NCBI RefSeq assembly: GCF_030150285.1
Contig: NZ_JASLGE010000093.1
Coordinates: 1-27,987, forward strand
Length of the DNA: 27,987 nucleotides
Source: Pseudomonas sp.
GTDB taxonomy: Bacteria; Pseudomonadota; Gammaproteobacteria; Pseudomonadales; Pseudomonadaceae
Reading direction: 5' to 3'
Part shown: positions 21,418 through 27,987 of the stretch, one piece after another
Layout of the letters: the number at the start of each line of letters is the position of its first letter
How positions within the stretch are numbered: position 1 is the first letter of the stretch
The notes under the pieces: model-generated
Told to the model about the DNA's origin: nothing
Seen by the model: only the letters and a program-made list of their open reading frames with translations
The model's database searches: none
Position numbers and translations under genes: made by a program

Positions 21418-22455
21418 ATGCGCGTAAAGCCAATGCGCCTGGGCGACCTGAGCGTGGGGTTTGTCGACTGCCTGGTCGAGGCGGTGCGCAGCCAAGGCCA
21501 TGACCCGTTGCCGCTGCTCGCCCAGTACGGGCTGGAACCCGCCCGGCTGGCCCGACCCTTGGCGCGGCTGTCAATTCCCCGTTACATGCGCCTGGGCCAC
21601 GCGGCGATTACCTTGACCGGCGACCCGGCGCTGGGCTTGTGCATGGGCCGATTTAGCCGTCTGCCCCAGGCCGGGCTGGCGGGCGTAACCGCCGCGCAAG
21701 CACCCAACGTCAGGGAAGCGGCGCGTACCCTGAGCCGTTTTGAACCGCTGTACGGCTCCAACTATCGCGGCCAGTCAAGCCTGCTCGAAGACGCCCAGGG
21801 CGCGTGGCTGCGCTTCTATTCCATCAGCCCGTACAACGGCTATAACCGTTTTGTGGTGGACTCGATCATCAGCGGCTGGCTACAGCAGTTGTCATCCGTC
21901 GCCGCCCGGCCGTTGAGTGGCGAGCATATCGACATTGAATTTGCCGAGCCCGAGTACGCTGACCGCTACAGCGCACTTAACGCCGGGTCACTCACCTTTG
22001 GTGCCAGCACCAACCAGTTGCGCCTGAACACCGCCACCCTCGATACCCGCAACCCCCAGCACTGCCCCAGCACCTGGCACTACTTGCTGCAGGCCTGCGA
22101 GCGCGAACTCGAACAGTTGACCCGTACACGCAGCCTGCGAGAGCGCATCACGCAGTTGCTGGGGCCTTTGCTGAGCGGAGGCCGGGAGCCCGGCCTGGAA
22201 GAAGTGGCGGCCTGCCTGAAGCTGCCGGCCTGGACGCTGCGCCGCAGGCTGGCCGAAGAAGGGACGCAGTTCAGGGCCATTCTTAACGACACACGCCGCG
22301 ACCTGGCCATGACCTATATCCGCGATACGGAGTTGGCCTTTGGCGAGATCGCTTATCTGTTGGGGTTTGCCTCAGCCGAGGCGTTTCAGCGGGCCTTCAA
22401 GCGCTGGAGCGCGCAAACGCCGGGAGCGTTCCGCCGTCACCAGCGCCTTGTGTGA
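21418..22455 (+). CDS. AraC-family transcriptional regulator
   Basis: A 345-residue regulator with an arabinose-binding-type N-terminal domain (about 20-210) and an AraC helix-turn-helix (about 245-345) that includes LEEVAACLKLPAWTLRRRL, FGEIAYLLGFASAEAFQRAF and KRWSAQTPGAFRR. The start is four bases after the stop of the nitrilase-like gene and has no obvious ribosome-binding site, which suggests coupling. An ATG five codons later is an alternative. The ligand is unknown; the operon partner suggests a nitrogen-containing or membrane-associated signal. It ends one base before the convergent small gene. Confidence 0.85.
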   Translation: MRVKPMRLGDLSVGFVDCLVEAVRSQGHDPLPLLAQYGLEPARLARPLARLSIPRYMRLGHAAITLTGDPALGLCMGRFSRLPQAGLAGVTAAQAPNVREAARTLSRFEPLYGSNYRGQSSLLEDAQGAWLRFYSISPYNGYNRFVVDSIISGWLQQLSSVAARPLSGEHIDIEFAEPEYADRYSALNAGSLTFGASTNQLRLNTATLDTRNPQHCPSTWHYLLQACERELEQLTRTRSLRERITQLLGPLLSGGREPGLEEVAACLKLPAWTLRRRLAEEGTQFRAILNDTRRDLAMTYIRDTELAFGEIAYLLGFASAEAFQRAFKRWSAQTPGAFRRHQRLV

Positions 22456-22456
22456 T

Positions 22457-22543
22457 TCAAAGCTCTGTGGCGTCGTCGACAGGGTCCAGCGGGTCATGCT
22501 CACAGGCCTTGTATTCCAGCAGTTCTTCTTGATAGTCGTCCAT
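22457..22543 (-). CDS. Very small acidic protein, 28 residues
   Basis: An ATG at 22543 opens a 28-codon frame reading MDDYQEELLEYKACEHDPL, then nine more acidic-rich residues, ending TEL. AAGGAT lies seven bases upstream, a good ribosome-binding site. The product is strongly acidic, has no signal or membrane segment, and has one Cys and one His. I have an impression of similar MDDY-starting acidic micro-proteins being annotated in other pseudomonads, but no function is known to me. It is convergent with, and one base from, the AraC gene. No hairpin terminator is evident between them. Confidence 0.6.
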   Translation of the reverse strand: MDDYQEELLEYKACEHDPLDPVDDATEL

Positions 22544-22684
22544 GGCTACATCCTTTGTGCAGGGTCGTTTACGTAGGTCATGAGGGCACTTTAGAGCGGC
22601 TGCATGAAGTTAACATGACACCCGGCGGCCACCGCCCTCACTGACTTTAAACGTAGCACAGGCTATTCAATTTACCTGCCCGAT

Positions 22685-23623
22685 TTATTGACCGGGCTCA
22701 AGGTTTTCAGCGCCTGGCAGCGGCGTGATGGCTGACCCGGCCGGTACCGTGATAGACGGCTTGCCCGCTTCAGGGCTGGCCGACTCAACGGCAGGCTCGG
22801 GTGTCGGGGCCACCGCCGCTGCCGGGGGTGCTTGCGGCACGATAGGGGTTGCCTCGGCAGGTGGCACCACCGGCTGCGAACCGGCCGGCTCGAGCGCCTC
22901 AGGCGCACTGACAGGCGCTGCTTGCGGCACCACTACGGGCTCGGGCCGGGATTCAGGCTCGGGCACAGTTTCCGGCACGGGCGTTGGCGCGGGTGTTGGC
23001 GGCGGAGTCGGCTCAACAGTGGCCGAAGCCGCTTCGGGCACGCCCAGTTCAGTTTTAGGCTTCTCGGGTTCGGGCGCAGGCTCGGTCTTTTTCACGTCCT
23101 TGGGCATGTAGACTTCCACCAGCGCAAAGAAACGGTCATAAAACTGAGGAGAAGACACCGTTTCACTGGCGACCTTAACCATGGAGTCATCGGTAGAACC
23201 GATCGGCATCGACACCGAACCGAGCACCCCGACCCCCAGGCTGGCCGAGTTATTGACCTTCTTCAGGGCATAACGGTCCTGCAGGGCATTGGCAAACATG
23301 GCGGAGTGATGCGCCGCGCCACCGTCATCAGCACACACCACGTTAAAACTGATCTCCAGATGGCTTTCGCCGGTTTGCTGGAAGCTCTTGTGGCCGCTGA
23401 TCATTTTGGGATCGTTACTGGTGATGATGTAACCCTGACTCAGCAGTGCCCGGCGCGCCGCCTCGCAAGACGCTGTGTCGGGCACGGCGTAGTTGCGGGA
23501 AAACGTGTCGGAGTCATCGAAACTTTCGTGCTCGTAAATGGCTGTCTTCTTCGATGAGCAACCCGCAAGGCCAACCAGAACAAGGGCCACAACTACGGTA
23601 CGCAAGGGAAATGACATGGGCAT
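22685..23623 (-). CDS. Lipoprotein with DUF2242-like domain and long Pro/Ala-rich tail
   Basis: A 312-residue lipoprotein. The signal ends in the lipobox LVGLAGC (Cys22). A folded domain (about 45-185) contains CEAARRALLSQGYIITSNDPKMI-type sequence and resembles the DUF2242 family. The C-terminal 125 residues are low-complexity Pro/Glu/Ala/Val repeats and probably an extended periplasmic linker. AGGA lies seven bases before the ATG at 23623; a second ATG is two codons later, and the frame extends 14 codons further upstream without support. It is probably monocistronic. The low-complexity tail is a likely site of length variation. The function is unknown and the DUF call is from memory of the pattern. 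The 141 bases beyond its 3' end, up to the small gene, hold nothing clear. Confidence 0.7.
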   Translation of the reverse strand: MPMSFPLRTVVVALVLVGLAGCSSKKTAIYEHESFDDSDTFSRNYAVPDTASCEAARRALLSQGYIITSNDPKMISGHKSFQQTGESHLEISFNVVCADDGGAAHHSAMFANALQDRYALKKVNNSASLGVGVLGSVSMPIGSTDDSMVKVASETVSSPQFYDRFFALVEVYMPKDVKKTEPAPEPEKPKTELGVPEAASATVEPTPPPTPAPTPVPETVPEPESRPEPVVVPQAAPVSAPEALEPAGSQPVVPPAEATPIVPQAPPAAAVAPTPEPAVESASPEAGKPSITVPAGSAITPLPGAENLEPGQ

Positions 23624-23761
23624 TAGACGTCCTGAAGATAACGGTACGCACACAGTGTGCATCACTTAGAGCGGGCCGCGTGCTGTTTGATCCACACAAC
23701 GGTCGCGCCTGTCTTAACATTCATGGGCAGCGACACGCTTACGGTTAAAAAACACAGGCAC

Positions 23762-23791
23762 AAAAAAAGCGACCCTGAGGTCGCTTTTTTT
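23762..23791 (-). terminator. Terminator of the tRNA transcript
   Basis: GCGACC-CTGA-GGTCGC (23769-23784) is flanked by seven A residues on the left and seven T residues on the right, so it works in either direction. On the minus strand it lies about 37 bases after the last tRNA-Asp. The opposite direction has no visible gene to serve. Confidence 0.85.
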
Positions 23792-23827
23792 GTAGTTTCA
23801 GAGAGTTCAAGGGCTCTGAAGCAAATA

Positions 23828-23904
23828 TGGCGCAGCGGACGGGACTCGAACCCGCGACCCCCGGCGTGACAGGCCGGTATTCTAACCGACTGAACTACCG
23901 CTGC
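23828..23904 (-). tRNA. tRNA-Asp (GUC)
   Basis: A 77-nt minus-strand tRNA with encoded CCA. The acceptor arm GCAGCGG pairs with CCGCTGC. The D-arm is TAGTTCAGTCGGTTAGAA, the anticodon loop CCTGTCACG gives anticodon GTC, and the T-arm GGGTTCGAGTCCC is standard. It is nearly identical to the upstream copy, with a 101-base spacer. Confidence 0.95.
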
Positions 23905-24005
23905 GTATCGCTCGGACTTGCGTCCGTTTGAAACTTTAAAACCGTTGATCGATAAGCTTCGGTGCTTTTCAATCGCAAGCCAGGCGAGCCTGACTTGTAC
24001 AAATA

Positions 24006-24082
24006 TGGCGCAGCGGACGGGACTCGAACCCGCGACCCCCGGCGTGACAGGCCGGTATTCTAACCGACTGAACTACCGCTGC
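24006..24082 (-). tRNA. tRNA-Asp (GUC), second copy
   Basis: A 77-nt gene identical over the tRNA body to the copy at 23828-23904, with anticodon GTC and encoded CCA. It is the middle gene of the minus-strand Val-Asp-Asp transcript. Confidence 0.95.
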
Positions 24083-24137
24083 GCGTCGGTTGGTGGTTCT
24101 TTTCAGAACCGCCTTCTCTTTCGAGAAACTCAAGAAG

Positions 24138-24213
24138 TGGTGGGTGATGACGGGATCGAACCGCCGACCCTCTGCTTGTAAGGCAGATGCTCTCCCAGCT
24201 GAGCTAATCACCC
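24138..24213 (-). tRNA. tRNA-Val (UAC)
   Basis: A 76-nt gene with acceptor arm GGGTGAT/ATCACCC, D-arm TAGCTCAGCTGGGAGA, anticodon loop CCTTACAAG giving anticodon TAC, T-arm CGGTTCGATCCCG and encoded CCA. It is the first gene of the three-tRNA transcript, 55 bases before the first tRNA-Asp. Confidence 0.95.
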
Positions 24214-24279
24214 TTTGCTTCGTTGAGGCCGCGAAATTTACGCACCTATCGAAGCTAAGTCAAGGGGATTGTTAGGTTT

Positions 24280-24388
24280 TTTCAAAAAAAGCAAAAAGCA
24301 GCTTTAAGCGGCAAGCAACAAGTAACAAGCAACAAGCAATCAACCCGCCGCCCTTACTTGAAGCTTGCCGCTCACAGCTTGAAGCTGC
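24280..24388 (-). terminator. Long hairpin terminator after the SDR gene, with a tandem heptamer in its loop
   Basis: GCAGCTT (24298-24304) pairs with AAGCTGC (24382-24388) and AGCGGCAAGC (24307-24316) with GCTTGCCGCT (24363-24372). On the minus strand the stem is followed by a T-rich run (24297-24280). It starts one base after the SDR stop codon. The loop contains four copies of CAAGYAA (24312-24339). The AAGCTTGCCGC-type arms are a recurrent Pseudomonas repeat. Confidence 0.6.
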
Positions 24389-24389
24389 C

Positions 24390-25154
24390 TCACCCCGCAT
24401 AGATCATTTTTTTGCTCATGCCGCCGTCGATCACGAACTCTTGCCCCGTGACAAAGCCGGCATTGCGCGACAACAGCCACGCCACCATGGACGCCACGTC
24501 TTCCACGGTGCCCACGCGCCCTGTCGGGTGCTGCGCGTGATCCGCCGCTGTCAACGGCTCGGCACGCCGGCGCGAAGGATCGCGGGCATCGATCCAGCCC
24601 GGGCTCACGGCATTGACCCGGATCTGTGGCCCCAGGCTGATGGCCAGGGCGTGGGTCAAAGCCACCAACCCGCCTTTACTCGCCGCGTAGGCCTCGGTAT
24701 CAGGCTCCGACTGATGGGCTCGGGTGGAGGCCAGGTTGACGATCGCACCGTGCTGCACGCGCAAGTAAGGCGCGCAATGCTTGGCCAGCAACATCGGCCC
24801 GGTCAGGTTGACTGCCAACACGCGGTTCCAGTAACCAAGGTCAAGGCCTTCAAGGGTCATGTTATGCGGGTTGGCAATCGCGGCATTGCACACCAGGCCA
24901 TCGAGCCGCCCGAATTGACCGATCACTTGCGCCACACACTGAATGACATCGGACTCAACCGACACATCCATGGCCAAAAACCACGCGCTTTGACCCAGCG
25001 CCTTCGCGACTCTGGAGCCACGGGCGCGATCAATATCGGTCAACACCACTTGCCAGCCTTCGCTGACAAGCCATGCCGCTACGCCCAACCCGATCCCCCG
25101 CGCCGCGCCGGTCACCAGCGCGACACGGCCATTAGCAAGCGCTTTTTCAGTCAC
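24390..25154 (-). CDS. Short-chain dehydrogenase/reductase
   Basis: A 254-residue classical SDR. The cofactor motif is TGAARGIG (15-22), the NAG-like motif reads NAA (90-92), and the catalytic set is S143, Y156 and K160 in the YAASK segment. The C-terminal half has RVNAVSPGWIDARD. The Asp in LTDID after the second strand suggests an NAD(H) preference. The start is a GTG that overlaps the metZ stop (GTGA); GAGGG is about 12 bases upstream, so coupling rather than an ideal ribosome-binding site may drive translation. It follows metZ in an order I recall from other pseudomonads (PA3106 next to metZ in PAO1). The substrate is unknown. Confidence 0.88.
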   Translation of the reverse strand: MTEKALANGRVALVTGAARGIGLGVAAWLVSEGWQVVLTDIDRARGSRVAKALGQSAWFLAMDVSVESDVIQCVAQVIGQFGRLDGLVCNAAIANPHNMTLEGLDLGYWNRVLAVNLTGPMLLAKHCAPYLRVQHGAIVNLASTRAHQSEPDTEAYAASKGGLVALTHALAISLGPQIRVNAVSPGWIDARDPSRRRAEPLTAADHAQHPTGRVGTVEDVASMVAWLLSRNAGFVTGQEFVIDGGMSKKMIYAG

Positions 25155-26362
25155 AGTGCAGCCAGCCCTCGCGCCAGGTCAGCCTGCAGGTCAGCCACGT
25201 CTTCAAGGCCAACGGCGATGCGGATCAGGCTGTCACGAATGCCCGCCGCTTCGCGCTCTTGCGGGGCCAAGCGACCATGGGAGGTGGTCGCCGGGTGGGT
25301 AATGGTGGTTTTGCTATCGCCCAGGTTGGCCGTGATGGAGATCAACCGCGTGGCATCGATAAAGCGCCAGGCCCCCTCTTTGCCGCCTTTGACCTCAAAG
25401 CTGACCACCGCACCAAAACCGCGCTGCTGGCGCTGGGCCAACGCATACTGCGGGTGGCTCTTGAGCCCGGCGTAATGCACCTTCTCGATGCCGTCCTGCT
25501 GCTCCAGCCACTCGGCCAGGGCCAGTGCGCTGGCGCAGTGAGCGCGCATGCGCAGGTTCAAGGTTTCCAACCCCTTGAGGAAGATCCAGGCATTGAACGG
25601 GCTCAGGGTCGGCCCGGCCGTGCGCAGAAAGCCCACGACTTCTTTCATCTGCTCGCTGCGGCCGGCAACTACGCCACCCATGCAACGGCCCTGGCCATCA
25701 ATAAACTTGGTCGCCGAGTGCACGACTATGTCCGCCCCCAGCTTCAAAGGTTGCTGCAGGGCCGGGGTGCAGAAGCAGTTGTCGACCACCAGCATCGCGC
25801 CTTTGGCGTGGGCGATTTCTGCCAGGGCGGCAATGTCGACCAGTTCGGCCAGCGGGTTGGAGGGCGATTCGACAAACAGCAATTTGGTGTTGGGCTTGAT
25901 CGCCGCGTCCCAACCCGCCAGTTCAGCCAGGGGGACGTAATCGACCTGAACACCAAAGCGCTTGAAGTACTTTTCAAACAGGCTGATGGTTGAGCCGAAG
26001 ACGCTGCGCGAAACCAGAATATGATCACCGGCGCTGCACAGGCTCATCACCACCGACAGGATCGCCGCCATGCCGGTTGCCGTGGCAACGGCTTGCTCAG
26101 CGCCTTCCAGGGCCGCAATGCGCTCTTCGAACGCTCGCACCGTGGGGTTGGTGTAACGCGAATAAACGTTGCCTGCCGCCTCACCCGAGAACCGCGCTGC
26201 TGCATCGGCAGCCGTGCGAAACACGTAGCTGGAGGTCAGGAACATTGCATCGCCGTGCTCGCCTTCTGGCGTGCGGTGCTGGCCGGCGCGTACGGCCAAG
26301 GTATCGAAGGCTACACCTTCGAGGTCGCTGTCCAGGCGACCGGCATCCCAATCCTGACTCAT
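25151..26362 (-). CDS. metZ: O-succinylhomoserine sulfhydrylase
   Basis: A 403-residue PLP enzyme of the Cys/Met metabolism family. The PLP-binding Lys is K219 in SATKFIDGQGR. Other conserved segments are YSRYTNPTVRAFEERIAALEGAE, ATGMAAIL and the C-terminal SITANLGDSKTTITHPATTSHG. It forms homocysteine from O-succinylhomoserine and sulfide, the direct sulfhydrylation route of Pseudomonas. AAGGAG lies eight bases before the ATG at 26362; an upstream extension of 20 codons has no such signal. It lies 80 bases after purF with a hairpin between, and overlaps the SDR gene by four bases. Cystathionine gamma-synthase is a close paralog, but the purF neighbourhood favours MetZ. Confidence 0.93.
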   Translation of the reverse strand: MSQDWDAGRLDSDLEGVAFDTLAVRAGQHRTPEGEHGDAMFLTSSYVFRTAADAAARFSGEAAGNVYSRYTNPTVRAFEERIAALEGAEQAVATATGMAAILSVVMSLCSAGDHILVSRSVFGSTISLFEKYFKRFGVQVDYVPLAELAGWDAAIKPNTKLLFVESPSNPLAELVDIAALAEIAHAKGAMLVVDNCFCTPALQQPLKLGADIVVHSATKFIDGQGRCMGGVVAGRSEQMKEVVGFLRTAGPTLSPFNAWIFLKGLETLNLRMRAHCASALALAEWLEQQDGIEKVHYAGLKSHPQYALAQRQQRGFGAVVSFEVKGGKEGAWRFIDATRLISITANLGDSKTTITHPATTSHGRLAPQEREAAGIRDSLIRIAVGLEDVADLQADLARGLAAL

Positions 26363-26403
26363 ACTGCCCACTCCTTGCTGTGTAGTGATTTTTATCGATA
26401 AGA

Positions 26404-26434
26404 ACAATGCAAACCGGCCCATCAGGGCCGGCTT
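26404..26434 (-). terminator. Hairpin between purF and metZ
   Basis: On the minus strand CCGGCCC-TGAT-GGGCCGG (26431-26414) is followed by TTTGCATTGTTCTT, a broken T-run. It lies about 11 bases after the purF stop. It may terminate purF transcription partially, leaving metZ-SDR with lower read-through expression or their own promoter. Confidence 0.6.
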
Positions 26435-26442
26435 GGGAACAC

Positions 26443-27948
26443 TTAGTTGTTGTACAGGCCAATCGTCGCTCCGACGCCCTGCGCAACCACCTTGGACGCA
26501 TCGTTGCGCGCACGCTCGATACGGTCCAGGTAGTTTTCATCGATGTCGCCCGTCACGTACTTGCCGTCGAACACCGCGCAGTCGAACTTCTCGATCTTGA
26601 TCTTGCCGCCACCGACAGCTTCGATCAGGTCCGGCAGATCCTGATAGATCAACCAGTCAGCGCCGATCAGATCCGCCACGTCCTGGGTGCTGCGGTTGTG
26701 CGCAATCAGCTCGTGCGCGCTTGGCATGTCGATGCCGTACACGTTCGGGTAGCGCACGGCCGGGGCGGCCGAGCAGAAGTAGACATTTTTGGCACCGGCT
26801 TCGCGGGCCATCTGAATGATCTGCTTGCAGGTGGTGCCGCGCACGATCGAGTCGTCTACCAGCATTACGTTCTTGCCACGGAATTCCAGTTCAATGGCGT
26901 TGAGTTTCTGGCGCACGGATTTTTTACGTGCCGCCTGGCCCGGCATGATGAACGTACGGCCGATGTAGCGGTTTTTAACAAACCCTTCGCGGAATTTGAC
27001 ACCCAGGTGGTTCGCCAACTCCAGCGCGGCGGTACGGCTGGTGTCCGGGATCGGGATCACCACGTCGATGTCATGCTCTGGGCGCTCGCGCAGGATCTTC
27101 TCGGCCAGCTTCTCGCCCATGCGCAGGCGAGCCTTGTACACCGACACACCGTCGATGATCGAGTCCGGGCGCGCCAGGTAGACGTGTTCGAAGATGCACG
27201 GCGTCAGTTGCGGGTTCACCGCGCACTGGCGGGTGTGCAACTTGCCTTCTTCGGTGATGTAGACCGCTTCACCCGGTGCCAGGTCGCGAATCAGGGTAAA
27301 GCCCAGCACGTCGAGCGATACGCTTTCGGAGGCGATCATGTACTCGACGCCTTCGTCGGTGTGACGCTGACCGAACACGATCGGGCGAATGCCGTTCGGG
27401 TCGCGGAAACCGACGATGCCATAACCGGTGATCATCGCAACAACGGCATAGCCACCGCGGCAACGGTTGTGCACGTCTGTGACCGCCGCAAACACGTCTT
27501 CTTCCGTCGGCTGCAACTTGCCGCGCTGTGCCAGCTCATGGGCGAACACGTTCAACAGTACTTCCGAATCGGAGTTGGTGTTGACGTGACGCAAGTCAGA
27601 TTCGTAAATCTCCTTGGCCAATTGTTCAACGTTGGTCAGGTTGCCGTTGTGCGCCAAGGTGATGCCATACGGCGAGTTGACGTAAAACGGCTGAGCTTCA
27701 GCTGAAGTCGAGCTGCCTGCAGTTGGATAACGCACATGGCCAATGCCCACGTGCCCGACCAGACGCTGCATGTGACGCTGATGAAACACGTCACGCACCA
27801 ACCCGTTGTCCTTGCGCAGAAATAACCGGCCATTATGGCTGGTCACAATACCGGCAGCATCCTGGCCGCGGTGCTGGAGGACGGTTAGCGCGTCATACAG
27901 CGCCTGATTGACGTTCGACTTACCGACGATACCGACGATGCCACACAT
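26443..27948 (-). CDS. purF: Amidophosphoribosyltransferase
   Basis: A 501-residue enzyme catalysing the first committed step of purine synthesis (PRPP plus glutamine to phosphoribosylamine). The start is the ATG at 27948, which puts the glutaminase nucleophile Cys directly after Met (MCGIVGIVG). An upstream in-frame start would bury it, so it was rejected. The glutaminase domain (2-about 235) includes HRGQDAAG, GHVGIGHVRYPTAG and NGNLTN. The phosphoribosyltransferase domain has the PRPP loop VMLVDDSIVRGTT (361-373). The length is close to the 505 residues of E. coli PurF. It lacks the iron-sulfur/propeptide type of N-terminus seen in Bacillus. The upstream gene, usually cvpA, is outside the window. 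Confidence 0.97.
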   Translation of the reverse strand: MCGIVGIVGKSNVNQALYDALTVLQHRGQDAAGIVTSHNGRLFLRKDNGLVRDVFHQRHMQRLVGHVGIGHVRYPTAGSSTSAEAQPFYVNSPYGITLAHNGNLTNVEQLAKEIYESDLRHVNTNSDSEVLLNVFAHELAQRGKLQPTEEDVFAAVTDVHNRCRGGYAVVAMITGYGIVGFRDPNGIRPIVFGQRHTDEGVEYMIASESVSLDVLGFTLIRDLAPGEAVYITEEGKLHTRQCAVNPQLTPCIFEHVYLARPDSIIDGVSVYKARLRMGEKLAEKILRERPEHDIDVVIPIPDTSRTAALELANHLGVKFREGFVKNRYIGRTFIMPGQAARKKSVRQKLNAIELEFRGKNVMLVDDSIVRGTTCKQIIQMAREAGAKNVYFCSAAPAVRYPNVYGIDMPSAHELIAHNRSTQDVADLIGADWLIYQDLPDLIEAVGGGKIKIEKFDCAVFDGKYVTGDIDENYLDRIERARNDASKVVAQGVGATIGLYNN

Positions 27949-27987
27949 GCGACGCAACCCCTACTTAATGGATCTGAACTGAACACC

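Noticed and set aside
24312..24339. Tandem heptamers considered as a CRISPR or VNTR locus
   Set aside because: Only four 7-base units without spacers; noted as part of the terminator hairpin instead.
26407..27705. 432-codon plus-strand frame opposite purF
   Set aside because: Shadow of purF, which has all its catalytic motifs.

Overview
The window looks like a chromosomal segment of a Pseudomonas of the fluorescens/putida type. It is GC-rich, the purF-metZ-SDR block is in Pseudomonas order, there is a tRNA-Val/tRNA-Asp/tRNA-Asp group, and the extragenic repeats are of the kind common in fluorescent pseudomonads. Every assignment was made by reading the sequence; no database search was run.

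Left part (1-11130), accessory in character. The left edge holds the end of a probable IS481-type insertion sequence, followed by mosaic extragenic repeats. The main unit is a minus-strand operon, promoter-proximal to distal: a TonB-dependent outer-membrane receptor, a dual-domain beta-propeller phytase, ExbB, ExbD, TonB, and then a DASS-family anion transporter that may or may not be co-transcribed. A well-formed Pho box with a correctly spaced -10 lies upstream of the receptor, so the unit reads as a phosphate-starvation system for phytate, with its own energy transducer. Divergent from it are a membrane protein with a degenerate GGDEF domain (AGDRF, but with an intact RxxD I-site) and an overlapping AraC-type regulator. 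A second, weaker Pho-box-like site faces this pair. The same repeat blocks recur in inverted orientation at 10914-11091, so they bracket the whole unit.

Middle part (11129-17565). A DpkA-like imino-acid reductase is divergent from a plus-strand operon: an RpiR/SIS regulator, a polar amino-acid binding protein, two permeases, a DadA-like FAD oxidase and an ABC ATPase. Together they suggest import of a basic or cyclic (possibly D-) amino acid, oxidation to an imino acid, and NAD(P)H reduction to L-pipecolate or L-proline. The substrate is not determined.

Right part (17566-27987), more core-like. It contains fadH (2,4-dienoyl-CoA reductase), a 510-base gap with a candidate structured RNA ending in a terminator, a nitrilase-fold protein lacking two of its three catalytic residues and paired with an AraC regulator, a 28-residue small protein, a proline-rich DUF2242-like lipoprotein, three tRNA genes, and the minus-strand genes SDR, metZ and purF. 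purF has its natural start inside the window, and only about 40 bases of upstream sequence are visible.
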